A stretch of DNA of 64,000 nt from an uncultured Lachnospiraceae bacterium (GTDB taxonomy: Bacteria; Bacillota; Clostridia; Lachnospirales; Lachnospiraceae): positions 29,782 through 93,781 of the forward strand of contig CACZBM010000003.1 in NCBI GenBank assembly GCA_902779445.1, given 5' to 3'. The notes beneath the pieces were generated by a model that saw only the letters and a program-made list of their open reading frames with translations, had not been told where the DNA came from and did not search any database. Shown here in pieces: positions 26,283-34,565 of the stretch. Every line of letters starts with the position of its first letter. The stretch's first letter is position 1. A program made the translations under genes and the position numbers.

Positions 26283-27201
26283 CCTTAAGCTTTCGGTGGT
26301 TTTTATCACTTATAATCATGAACCCTATATCAGACAGTCTCTGGACGGAATATTCATACAGGAGACGGATTTCGAATTCGAGATCGTGGTCGGTGAAGAC
26401 TGCAGCACGGATAATACAAGAGAGATCCTTAAAGAGTATAATGAGAGATATCCGGGCAAAATGAGGCTTCTGTTCAGAGAAAAGAATCTGGGACGGCCGA
26501 CTCTCAATGTATATGAAACTGCCATGGAAGCAAAGGGTGAGTATCTGGCTTTCCTGGAGGGAGACGATTACTGGACAGATCCGCATAAACTTCAGAAGCA
26601 GGTGGATTTTCTCGAAACGCATCCGGAATATATGGGAACTACCTGTACATTTTCTCTTATCGGAGAAAACGGGGAACCCATAGAGAATGAAAGGATCACG
26701 AATCTCTACAGCTGGAGCGGCGATTACACCTTTGCTGACTGGCAGGAGGCAGGACCATGGCCGGGTCAGACTGCAGGAAATGTATGCAGAAACTTCTTTC
26801 ATAACGGAAGGCTTGACTACACGATCCTCTACCGGGCTCATGACTTTATAGATGACGGAGTGATTTTTACATTTATCCTTCTGCAGGGAAAGATATTCAG
26901 ATTTGATGATGTGATGGTGGCACACCGGTATGTGGAAAAGTCCGGCGGAGAGAGCTGGAACTCCAGAAAGCTCAAGCGGAACTATATGATAGAGGAATGC
27001 GACCTTAAGAGAAAGATGATGGAGTGGGTTGAAGAAAATGCGGGGCTCACAGAAAAGGGCCTATCAAGGGCAGACCGTGAGTTTAAGACCGCACTTTCGG
27101 TATTCATAAAACATCCCTCTCCGGATACGGGAAAGATGTTCTTCCCCTGCATGAAATACTGGCTCCACCTGAAATTTGGCAAAGTTAGAAGACGAGTTTA
27201 A
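26275..27201 (+). CDS. GT2 family glycosyltransferase
   Basis: This 308-aa GT2 enzyme contains LSVVFITYNHEPYIRQSLDG, VGEDCSTDNTREI, NLGRPTLNVYE and FLEGDDYWTDP (acidic metal site), the usual order for capsular GT2 enzymes acting on glycans. Its ATG overlaps the exporter stop, with GGAG at 26267-26270 as ribosome site. Confidence 0.9.
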   Translation: MTNLKLSVVFITYNHEPYIRQSLDGIFIQETDFEFEIVVGEDCSTDNTREILKEYNERYPGKMRLLFREKNLGRPTLNVYETAMEAKGEYLAFLEGDDYWTDPHKLQKQVDFLETHPEYMGTTCTFSLIGENGEPIENERITNLYSWSGDYTFADWQEAGPWPGQTAGNVCRNFFHNGRLDYTILYRAHDFIDDGVIFTFILLQGKIFRFDDVMVAHRYVEKSGGESWNSRKLKRNYMIEECDLKRKMMEWVEENAGLTEKGLSRADREFKTALSVFIKHPSPDTGKMFFPCMKYWLHLKFGKVRRRV

Positions 27202-27252
27202 AGGCTTCTCCTCTGGGAGAAGCTGGCAGCACGAAGTGCTGACTGATGAGGG
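27200..27252. repeat. Palindromic intergenic repeat, copy 3 (ends in a ribosome site)
   Basis: It contains GCTTCTCC-TCT-GGGAGAAGC (about 27204-27222) and CAGCAC-GAA-GTGCTG (27227-27241), followed by ACTGATGAGGG. The hairpin arms differ from copies 1 and 2 but pair perfectly, which shows compensatory change. GAGGG at 27248-27252 is three bases before the ATG at 27256. Confidence 0.85.
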
Positions 27253-27255
27253 TAC

Positions 27256-28188
27256 ATGTACATCCAGCGATTCACAAGCGGCCTCGGAAACCAGATGTTC
27301 CAGTACGCTTTTCATAATTACATAAGGAAAAAGTATCCTGAAGAGAGAGTACTTGCGGATATTTCCTGGTACAGCTGGAATAAAGCACATCAGGGCTTTG
27401 AACTGGAGAAGCTCTTTAAGAGGGAGGATAATCCGGACTTTGTCCTGAATAAAGCAAGTACTTTTGAAACATACTGTTGTTCCGGAATGATACCCCAGAC
27501 CGGAAAGCTTCAATATCTGGTAAACCGGATAACAAGGCTCTGCGCCGGTAGGCATTTTGAGAAGATCCATTACGGTGAGACCGGACGGGAACTGGAAAAT
27601 ACGTTAAAGACGCAGATCGACAATCTGCCTGCAGGAAGGAATATTTATATCACGGGATACTTTCTGGATGAAGAGTATTATAAAGACGAACTGCCGTATT
27701 TAAGAAAGGCACTGTCTTTTTCCGAAAAGGAAGAAGATATCGGGAGAGAGAATCTGGAACTTTTAAGGGAAATGAGCTCTTCGCCTTCCGTGTCGATCCA
27801 TGTGCGAAGAGGGGATTACCTTAATAAAGGCTACACAGAGGCTTTTATTAATCTCGGAATGGATTACTATAAAAAGGGAGTGGAGGTTATCAGAGAAAAG
27901 ATAGAAGATCCTGTGTTCTACATTTTCTCTGATGATAAGGAATATATAAATTCTGCATTCGACTGGCTGCCGGATAAAAAGATCGTTGATAATAATACCG
28001 GCGAAAAGAGTTATATCGATATGCTCCTTATGAGTAAATCTAAGGGGCTTATTACAGCCAACTCGACATTTTCCGAGTGGGCAGGACTGTTAAACGGAAG
28101 AGAAGACAGTATAATAATATATCCAAGAGAATATCTGAAAGAAAAGGACAGCGATGTCCGTACCATCCCGGGATGGATAAGGATCTAA
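27256..28188 (+). CDS. GT11 alpha-1,2-fucosyltransferase-like protein
   Basis: This 310-aa protein matches glycosyltransferase family 11. The N-terminal GLGNQMFQYAFHNYIRKK block and the GDP-fucose binding HVRRGDYLN motif near residue 179 are both present, as is FSDDKEYI and the C-terminal LITANSTFSEWAGLL block. It would add fucose (or a related L-sugar such as L-galactose) in alpha-1,2 linkage to the surface glycan. No GDP-fucose synthesis genes are in the window. Confidence 0.93.
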   Translation: MYIQRFTSGLGNQMFQYAFHNYIRKKYPEERVLADISWYSWNKAHQGFELEKLFKREDNPDFVLNKASTFETYCCSGMIPQTGKLQYLVNRITRLCAGRHFEKIHYGETGRELENTLKTQIDNLPAGRNIYITGYFLDEEYYKDELPYLRKALSFSEKEEDIGRENLELLREMSSSPSVSIHVRRGDYLNKGYTEAFINLGMDYYKKGVEVIREKIEDPVFYIFSDDKEYINSAFDWLPDKKIVDNNTGEKSYIDMLLMSKSKGLITANSTFSEWAGLLNGREDSIIIYPREYLKEKDSDVRTIPGWIRI

Positions 28189-28213
28189 GGGGATCCGGCA
28201 GGAGGAAACAATT

Positions 28214-29248
28214 TTGAACAAAAGAAAATACGGAAAATCAGTAGGCGATATTCTGGCTATTAAAAGCGATTTTTTCGAGCACAACGAGGAAATGCTCGAA
28301 ATGTCACACCGTCAGGCAGATGCGCTTCTTGCACAGAATAAGAGGATGGAATGCAAGATATGCCATGAACCCATAAAGGGGGATATCCTTTATACCAGTC
28401 AGAGAATGAGCTATTATCTCTGTCCCAAGTGCGGTCATGTTAACAGTGCCTATGAGGATACAGATGACTTTGCGAAAAGAGTATATCTTGAAGATACCTA
28501 TGAAAATAATTACTCTGAAGCAGATAAAAAGAAATATGCTCACAGGCTTGATACTATCTATATTCCAAAGGCTGAGTTCCTTATAAAGAGTCTGGAAGAG
28601 GACGGTCTTGCGAAAAAGGATATAAAACTTCTGGATGATGGGGCCGGAAGCGGATATTTCGTGGGAGCCATGAGGAAGCTTGGAGTTAATGCTTCAGGGA
28701 TCGAGATATCTTCAGCCCAGGTTGAATTTGCCAATGCCATGAACGGTGAAGAAGTGCTAAGACAGGCAGACAGTGATAAGATCGCAGGTATCCTTAAGAC
28801 AACAGATGCCAATGTTCTTTCCTTCATTGGAGTATTCGAGCATATCATAAATCTGGATGAGGTTCTTATGAGTATCAGAGAGAATAAGAACATAGAGTAC
28901 GTATATCTGTCAGTTCCCATGTTCTCCATGAGCTGTGTATTCGAAGCATCCCACCAGAAGTGCTATAACAGGCATGCAGGGGGAACCCATACTCATCTTT
29001 TCTCGGATTCATCCCTTTCATTTATGGCAGATAAAATGGGGTTTGAGGAGCTTGCAAGCTGGAAGTTCGGTTCAGATATGATGGACCTTTACAGGATGAT
29101 CTGTGTAAGTCTTGAACAGAACGGAAACAGCGCGCTCAAGGATTACTTTGCTCCGAAGTTCCTTAAAATGATAGATGATTTACAGCTTACGGTAGATAAA
29201 AATGAATTTGCGTCTGAGATCCATCTTATTCTTAAAAGAAAACAGTAA
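28214..29248 (+). CDS. Class I methyltransferase with N-terminal zinc ribbon
   Basis: The 344-aa product starts at TTG (GGAGG at 28201-28205). It has a four-Cys zinc ribbon, CKICHEP then CPKCGHVN, near residues 47-78 and a Rossmann SAM-binding domain with LLDDGAGSGYFVGAM near residue 137 (motif I) and FIGVFEHIINLDEVL. This domain order is found in methyltransferases of surface-sugar and secondary-metabolite loci. It probably methylates a sugar of the glycan. Confidence 0.85.
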   Translation: MNKRKYGKSVGDILAIKSDFFEHNEEMLEMSHRQADALLAQNKRMECKICHEPIKGDILYTSQRMSYYLCPKCGHVNSAYEDTDDFAKRVYLEDTYENNYSEADKKKYAHRLDTIYIPKAEFLIKSLEEDGLAKKDIKLLDDGAGSGYFVGAMRKLGVNASGIEISSAQVEFANAMNGEEVLRQADSDKIAGILKTTDANVLSFIGVFEHIINLDEVLMSIRENKNIEYVYLSVPMFSMSCVFEASHQKCYNRHAGGTHTHLFSDSSLSFMADKMGFEELASWKFGSDMMDLYRMICVSLEQNGNSALKDYFAPKFLKMIDDLQLTVDKNEFASEIHLILKRKQ

Positions 29249-30845
29249 GGAAATAACCGTACGCTTTATTTTTGCGGTTTCACTGATCGCACTGTTTATA
29301 GCGGCGCTTCCTCTGTTTTCCGTTAACTGCATACAGGGACATGATATTGATTATCATCTTCTCAGGATAGAGGCTTTGAAAACCGGTATCTTAAACGGAC
29401 TTCCCTATCTCAGGGTCAACATGCTCTTCTTTGGCGGAGAGGGTTATGCGAGCTCCATGTTCTACCCTGATTTTCTTCTGTATATCCCTGCAGTCTTAAG
29501 AGCACTGGGAGTCGGGATCAACTTGTCCTTCCATATTTTTATAGCAGTGTGTCTCATCCTTACATTTATAGTAATGTATCTGTCTGCAGGCTATATTAGT
29601 GAAAGCCCTGTGACGGCACTTATTTCTGCGGTGGTCTATTCCCTCTGCCAGTATCATATCGATGATATTTATACAAGGGCAGCCGTAGGGGAGTTTACGG
29701 CAATGATCTTTATTCCGGCAGTGATCGCGGGACTTTTTGATCTTACTGAAAAAGAGTTTAAGAAGCCCTGGATACTTGGGATCGGAATGGCAGGGGTCCT
29801 TCTCTGTCATACTCTTTCCACCATTTTCTGCCTTATCTTATGTGTGGTTACCGTGATGATCAGGTTCAGGGTTTTCGTTAAGGAACCGGTACGGATACTC
29901 AAAGTTATGTTAACTGGGGTTTCTGTTCTCTGTCTTACTGCGTTTTACTGGATCCCCATGTTGGAACAGATGGCCGTGACAGAATTTAAGTATCTGGATT
30001 CCGTTTTTGACGTGAATTATGAAAAGCTGCTCTTAAGGGATGTTTTCGCTAACTCAGTGGGACACATGGGGATAGCGGTATTTATCCTTCTGTTCGCAGG
30101 ACTGTTGATAGAGCATAAGGGAGATAAGATCGTAAGGACTGCGGATATCATGATGGCAGCGGGACTGCTTTTTGCCCTCTGCACTACCGGGTTCTTCCCT
30201 TGGAAGAGGCTCGAAAGATTTGTGTCCTCTGTTCAGTTCCCCTGGAGACTTTTCATAATGACAAGTGTCCTCGTTTCAATGGCAGCTGCCGTTTATATCA
30301 GTAAGGCATCTGTTAACAGGGAAAAAGCCGCAGTAATCGCGGTTCTGATGATAATGACTGTTTCTGCGGTCTCCAATATCAACAGAATCGATGAGGGGTA
30401 TTATTCATATTCCAGTGATTACTATGATGAGGTAAAGTTTACGAAGAGTGTGATCGGAGGCGAATGGATTCCGAGGACGGTTACGGACCGTGACGCTCTT
30501 GGGAGAGAACCGGATATCGCGGTCAATGACAGAGGAGATAAGATCTATGTTGACCGTTATAAGAATACACTTTCTGTTTCAAAAGCAGCGGGAGAATATA
30601 TAGATGTGCCCTTTGTCTATTATCTCGGATATGCCGCGGTTGACAGCTACGGAAAGAGCCTTAATGTAGACGGTACCGGCAAAAACGGCCGTGTCCGTGT
30701 ATGGACGGACGGCGCAGGTGAATTTACCGTTTATTACAAAGGTACATTTATGCAGACCTTTTCTGATATCATATCGATCCTGACTCTTATCATTCTGGCA
30801 GGATGTGGGATCATACGTAAAGTAACATGGCGTAAAGCAACATGA
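29202..30845 (+). CDS. Polytopic membrane protein, PTPS-related/GT-C-like
   Basis: This 547-aa membrane protein has about ten helices. Early it reads GHDIDYHLLRIEALKTGI and then GYASSMFYPDFLLYIPAVLR, the pattern of the family called 6-pyruvoyl-tetrahydropterin synthase-related membrane proteins (PF10131), which are GT-C-like despite the name. The extracytoplasmic acidic pair (HD.D) may bind a lipid-phosphate sugar donor. It starts inside the end of the methyltransferase gene; the ATG at 29202 lacks a clear ribosome site, and the TTG at 29208 is an alternative. It closes the cluster. Confidence 0.75.
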   Translation: MNLRLRSILFLKENSKEITVRFIFAVSLIALFIAALPLFSVNCIQGHDIDYHLLRIEALKTGILNGLPYLRVNMLFFGGEGYASSMFYPDFLLYIPAVLRALGVGINLSFHIFIAVCLILTFIVMYLSAGYISESPVTALISAVVYSLCQYHIDDIYTRAAVGEFTAMIFIPAVIAGLFDLTEKEFKKPWILGIGMAGVLLCHTLSTIFCLILCVVTVMIRFRVFVKEPVRILKVMLTGVSVLCLTAFYWIPMLEQMAVTEFKYLDSVFDVNYEKLLLRDVFANSVGHMGIAVFILLFAGLLIEHKGDKIVRTADIMMAAGLLFALCTTGFFPWKRLERFVSSVQFPWRLFIMTSVLVSMAAAVYISKASVNREKAAVIAVLMIMTVSAVSNINRIDEGYYSYSSDYYDEVKFTKSVIGGEWIPRTVTDRDALGREPDIAVNDRGDKIYVDRYKNTLSVSKAAGEYIDVPFVYYLGYAAVDSYGKSLNVDGTGKNGRVRVWTDGAGEFTVYYKGTFMQTFSDIISILTLIILAGCGIIRKVTWRKAT

Positions 30846-30892
30846 TCATGCCGGAATAACTTTGCTCCGGTAGTTGGTTTCGGGAATAAGAA

Positions 30893-30922
30893 AAGACCGG
30901 TCTCCATAAGGAGACCGGTCTT
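30893..30922. terminator. Bidirectional hairpin terminator
   Basis: A perfect 13-bp stem (30893-30905 with 30910-30922, loop ATAA) lies between the convergent membrane protein gene and the ferredoxin gene. AAAA precedes it and TT follows, so the stronger T-tract is on the minus strand, serving the ferredoxin. It can also end transcription from the glycan cluster. Confidence 0.8.
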
Positions 30923-30937
30923 AATGCTTATCTGATA

Positions 30938-31108
30938 TTACTCAGCCTTGATAGCGCCTGTAGGGCAAGCGCCTTCGCAAGCACCACAATCGATGCATGT
31001 TCCTGCGTCAACAACGTGCTTTCCATCGCCTTCGCTGATAGCGCCAACGGGGCAGGTTCCTGCACATGCTCCACAGTTTACACAAGTATCATCAATTACA
31101 TGAGCCAT
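30938..31108 (-). CDS. 2[4Fe-4S] ferredoxin
   Basis: This clostridial-type ferredoxin has 56 aa. It contains two CxxCxxCxxxCP clusters: CVNCGACAGTCP at residues 9-20 and CIDCGACEGACP at 38-49. It carries electrons for anaerobic enzymes such as pyruvate:ferredoxin oxidoreductase, Rnf or hydrogenase. The start ATG at 31108 has AGGAGG seven to nine bases upstream. A TATAAT sequence at about 31130-31136 on the minus strand could be its -10 box. The hairpin at 30893-30922 follows it directly. Confidence 0.96.
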   Translation of the reverse strand: MAHVIDDTCVNCGACAGTCPVGAISEGDGKHVVDAGTCIDCGACEGACPTGAIKAE

Positions 31109-31247
31109 TTTACATTTCCTCCTAATACTATTATAAAAACTTCTGTGATAACCTACATCGTATTCAAAAGATGTATCAGTACAAGGAGTATTCTAATATA
31201 ATGGCTTTATATTTGCAATTAAATCTTTCTTAGACAAATCTAACCTG

Positions 31248-32621
31248 TTATTCAACCTTCGGAAGCTTTGCAATGGATGCAGCGATGTCTTCATCGGTAG
31301 GGATAACATCAGACATTTCGCCGTTATTGTATTTCTCATAGGCTACAAGGTCAAAGTATCCTGTTCCGGTGAGACCGAATACGATGGTCTTTTCCTCACC
31401 GGTTTCCTTGCATTTGAGAGCTTCATCAATAGCTACTCTGATCGCGTGAGAGCTTTCGGGAGCAGGAAGGATACCTTCCACTCTTGCGAACTGCTCTGCT
31501 GCCTCGAATACGCTGGTCTGTTCTACGCTGACTGCCTCCATGTATCCGTCGTGATAGAGCTGTGAAAGAGTCGTGCTCATTCCGTGGAAACGAAGTCCTC
31601 CTGCATGGTTTGCAGACGGAATGAAACTGCTGCCCAGAGTATACATCTTTGCAAGAGGACATATCATTCCTGTATCGCAGAAGTCGTATGCAAAGGTTCC
31701 TCTCGTAAAGCTGGGACATGAAGCGGGCTCAACAGCAACAATGCGGTAATCTGCATTGCCTTTGAGCTTTTCTCCCATGAACGGAGCAATGAGACCTCCA
31801 AGGTTGGAGCCGCCTCCTGCACATCCGATGATGATATCCGGATGAATATCGTACTTATCGAGTGCTGCCTTGGTTTCAAGACCGATAACTGACTGATGAA
31901 GAAGAACCTGATTAAGAACGCTGCCGAGGACATATCTGTATCCGGGATTCTTTGTGGCAACTTCAACAGCCTCTGAAATAGCACAGCCAAGACTTCCTGT
32001 TGTGCCGGGATGCTCTGCAAGGATCTTCTTTCCTATCTCGGTAGTTTCTGAAGGAGAAGGAACCACGGAAGCACCATAGGTTCTCATGACCTCTCTTCTG
32101 AAGGGTTTCTGCTCATATGAAACCTTAACCATGTATACTTTACAGTCCAGATCAAAGTAGGAGCATGCCATTGAAAGGGCTGTTCCCCACTGTCCAGCTC
32201 CGGTTTCGGTAGTCACTCCCTTTAAGCCTTGCTTCTTTGCGTAGTAGGCCTGAGCAATAGCGGAATTAAGCTTATGACTTCCGCTTGTGTTGTTTCCTTC
32301 AAATTTATAATAGATCTTTGCGGGTGTCTGGAGTTTCTTTTCCAGACAGTAAGCTCTTACCAGTGGAGAGGGACGGTACATTTTGTAAAAATCCCTGATC
32401 TCTTCCGGTATCTCTATAAAGGGATTGGTATCATCCAGTTCCTGGGCTACCAGTTCCTCACAGAAAATAGGAGAGAGCTCTTCGGCCGTGAGGGGCTTTC
32501 CTGTTCCGGGATTAACAAGGGGAGCAGGTTTATTCTTCATATCTGCTCTGAGGTTATACCAGTTCTTCGGCATCTCGTTTTCTTCAAGGTAAATCTTGTA
32601 AGGTATTTTTCTTTCATCCAT
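31248..32621 (-). CDS. trpB: Tryptophan synthase beta chain, TrpB2 type
   Basis: This PLP enzyme (457 aa) joins indole and serine to form tryptophan. It is the longer TrpB2 class: an extra N-terminal region (YKIYLEENEMPKNWYNLRAD) precedes the catalytic core. The PLP lysine is in GSHKLNSA near residue 111 and the phosphate loop is GCAGGGSNLGG near residue 266. TrpB2 usually acts without TrpA and may salvage indole; no trpA is adjacent. A Trp-specific T-box controls it from upstream. AAGGAGG gives a strong ribosome site. Confidence 0.94.
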   Translation of the reverse strand: MDERKIPYKIYLEENEMPKNWYNLRADMKNKPAPLVNPGTGKPLTAEELSPIFCEELVAQELDDTNPFIEIPEEIRDFYKMYRPSPLVRAYCLEKKLQTPAKIYYKFEGNNTSGSHKLNSAIAQAYYAKKQGLKGVTTETGAGQWGTALSMACSYFDLDCKVYMVKVSYEQKPFRREVMRTYGASVVPSPSETTEIGKKILAEHPGTTGSLGCAISEAVEVATKNPGYRYVLGSVLNQVLLHQSVIGLETKAALDKYDIHPDIIIGCAGGGSNLGGLIAPFMGEKLKGNADYRIVAVEPASCPSFTRGTFAYDFCDTGMICPLAKMYTLGSSFIPSANHAGGLRFHGMSTTLSQLYHDGYMEAVSVEQTSVFEAAEQFARVEGILPAPESSHAIRVAIDEALKCKETGEEKTIVFGLTGTGYFDLVAYEKYNNGEMSDVIPTDEDIAASIAKLPKVE

Positions 32622-32708
32622 GGTCTGCAGTCCTCCTTAAATATGATGGAGATGGGGTTGAATTAAAAATAAATTGCTCCGTGCTACCTACTTTCGCAAT
32701 TTCCGATT

Positions 32709-32995
32709 TAAAAACAAAAACCCATCCCTCACAGTAGTTACTGCTGGGACAGGTACTTAATGCTTTACCTGCGGTGCCACCCGGCTTGGTGATATACACC
32801 CACTTTGCGCATACGATCATATGCCGAATTTTGATAACGGAGATTCAACGCTCCGGCTTCCATACTTACTGCCTTAGGCAGATATTCCGGTCGCCCTCTG
32901 AAGTCCATTCGGTAATGCGCTTCCTGCTGTGATCACACCATCCACAACTCTCTCTTTGAAAGTGATGCATTACTTACTCACTCTTCATCAACGGT
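32709..32995 (-). promoter_or_regulatory. Tryptophan T-box riboswitch before trpB
   Basis: The leader, read on the minus strand, has all T-box parts. Stem I contains AGAGAGAG and GGTGTGATCAC motifs; the specifier region reads GAATGGAC with the Trp codon TGG at 32907-32905. The T-box sequence GGGTGGCACCGCAGGTAA (32782-32765) would pair with the uncharged tRNA acceptor end. A terminator hairpin (32725-32749) and T-rich tail follow (to 32709). Uncharged tRNA-Trp would permit read-through into trpB. Confidence 0.93.
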
Positions 32996-33002
32996 TTAAA
33001 GC

Positions 33003-33032
33003 AATGTAGCATGACGGAAGCGGGGTTGTCAA
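33003..33032 (-). promoter_or_regulatory. Promoter of T-box/trpB transcript
   Basis: TTGACA (33027-33032) and TACATT (33003-33008) on the minus strand are spaced 18 bp, with a TG before the -10. The transcript would begin near 32996, just before the T-box stem I. Confidence 0.75.
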
Positions 33033-33065
33033 TAGAATTAGTTTATATTTTTTTAATAATTTTTG

Positions 33066-33107
33066 TTAGCACTCATACTTGACGAGTGCTAACAAGAGTG
33101 ATATAAC
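33066..33107 (+). promoter_or_regulatory. CIRCE operator overlapping the hsp20 promoter
   Basis: A perfect CIRCE element, TTAGCACTC-N9-GAGTGCTAA, spans 33066-33092. The -35 TTGACG (33079-33084) sits inside it and TATAAC (33102-33107) follows after 17 bp. HrcA bound here would block the promoter until heat stress. The roughly 90-nt leader after it includes a GTTCCC / GGGAAC hairpin near 33129-33147. Confidence 0.95.
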
Positions 33108-33196
33108 ATAATCGTAAACAATAAAAAGTTCCCGGAAACAGGGAACAGTACAAGACTCAAAACAAAACGAGCCTGGATAGAAAAGGAGGCTTTACC

Positions 33197-33649
33197 ATGT
33201 TATTACCAAGTATTTTTAACGATAATTTTGCAGATGATGTTTTTAATGATTTCTTTGATGTGCCGGTTACCTTTAAGCAGGTATGGAATCCCGGGGTTTC
33301 AAATGCATCAGCTCTGATGCAGACTGATGTGAAGGAATCCGATAAGGGCTTTGAGCTCGATATTTCAATTCCCGGTTTCCGCAAGGAAGATATCAGGGCA
33401 GAGCTTAAAGACGGTTACCTCACCATCAATGCAGAGCACAATGAAGAAAAGAATGAAAAGGAAGAAGGGAAATTTATCAGAAAGGAAAGGTATACCGGAC
33501 ACTGCAGCAGGAGCTTTTATGTTGGTGAAGAGATTACCGAAAATGATATACATGCCAAATTCGAGAATGGCGTTCTGACCCTTAATATTCCGAAGAAAGA
33601 ACCGGAGAAGAAAGTGGAAGAAAAGAAACTCATCGCCATTGAAGGCTGA
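33197..33649 (+). CDS. hsp20: Hsp20/alpha-crystallin small heat-shock protein
   Basis: This 150-aa ATP-independent chaperone holds unfolding proteins during stress. The alpha-crystallin domain covers about residues 38-138: ETDVKESDKG-like start (QTDVKESDKGFELDISIPGF), the charged loop around residues 80-92, and the GVLTLNIPKKE end motif. The C-terminus lacks a clear IxI motif, instead reading LIAIEG. AAAGGAGGC gives a strong ribosome site. The CIRCE operator upstream places it in the HrcA regulon. Confidence 0.96.
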   Translation: MLLPSIFNDNFADDVFNDFFDVPVTFKQVWNPGVSNASALMQTDVKESDKGFELDISIPGFRKEDIRAELKDGYLTINAEHNEEKNEKEEGKFIRKERYTGHCSRSFYVGEEITENDIHAKFENGVLTLNIPKKEPEKKVEEKKLIAIEG

Positions 33650-33674
33650 TGCCCCGAAAGTAATACTTTAAGGA

Positions 33675-33705
33675 AGCGGCTGCTCATGAAGCGGCCGCTT
33701 TTTTA
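33675..33705 (+). terminator. Rho-independent terminator of hsp20
   Basis: A nine-pair GC-rich stem (33675-33683 with 33691-33699, one G-T pair, loop TCATGAA) is followed by six T. Confidence 0.93.
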
Positions 33706-33819
33706 CGCTTTCAAAAGTTTAAGATTCTATGAAAATCGTGGAATTAAGTACATAACTGTGATAACATACGGCTGTTAAATGAAAGAACGGCGAAAAGCCT
33801 TTTGGTAAGGAGAAATAAA

Positions 33820-34551
33820 ATGAAACGTATGTCTATATCTAAAATTCTGGTTGTTTTTCTTACTGTAATGCTTATGACTTCCGGGCTTACAGGCTGCAAG
33901 ATGAACCTGCCTGACACTTCTAAGATCGGACCGGACGGGGCAGCAGACAGCGCTGAAAGCGGCGAAGAAAGTGATGATGAAGGGGACTCCGGTGAAGGGG
34001 GTCTCACTCTCGAAGATATCCTTGCATCAGGAGATGAGTCGGGAGATGAATCCGGAGATTACGATAATCTGGAGACGGATGTTACCGCAGGAACTGTTGA
34101 CAACGGCTCATACTATCTTGCAGCGTCCATTAATGATGATACCACTATCTATGTGGATGCTCCCGAAGTAGTACTTAAGGATCAGAAGGCTTCTAACGCT
34201 TCTGACGCTAAAGACAAGTCTGGGGATCTTAATAAGGCCCGTCTTGCATATCTCACCAATTATTATGAAGGGGACGAGGAATCCGCAAAAGAGGATCTAG
34301 CTGAATATGAGAGTCTTTCTCTTACAAGCGGACAGTCGGCGGCCATAAAGGGAATATACGGAGAGCTCGGAAAGGTATTTGCACAGTTCGATATTACAAA
34401 TTATGATCTGACAGCCCCCAATGAATCTGATGAGACATTTGTGTCATATGATATCTACTCTTCAGCGAACGAGCCCTTTAATCTGGATCTCACCTTCGAC
34501 GGAGATACACTGACAGATGTTAATTTCTCCTATGAGGGAGACCTTAGTTAA
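33820..34551 (+). CDS. Uncharacterised lipoprotein with acidic linker
   Basis: The 243-aa product has a lipoprotein signal ending in GLTGC (acylated Cys near residue 24), then an Asp/Glu/Ser/Gly-rich linker to about residue 85. The rest forms a predicted beta-rich domain starting around DNGSYYLAASINDDTTIYV, with no motif I recognise. The ATG at 33820 is chosen for AAGGAG at 33808-33812 and the signal peptide; an in-frame TTG further up lacks these. It is 14 bases before the AAC(3)-family gene, so both may be co-transcribed. Confidence 0.8.
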   Translation: MKRMSISKILVVFLTVMLMTSGLTGCKMNLPDTSKIGPDGAADSAESGEESDDEGDSGEGGLTLEDILASGDESGDESGDYDNLETDVTAGTVDNGSYYLAASINDDTTIYVDAPEVVLKDQKASNASDAKDKSGDLNKARLAYLTNYYEGDEESAKEDLAEYESLSLTSGQSAAIKGIYGELGKVFAQFDITNYDLTAPNESDETFVSYDIYSSANEPFNLDLTFDGDTLTDVNFSYEGDLS

Positions 34552-34565
34552 GAGGAAACGAGAGA

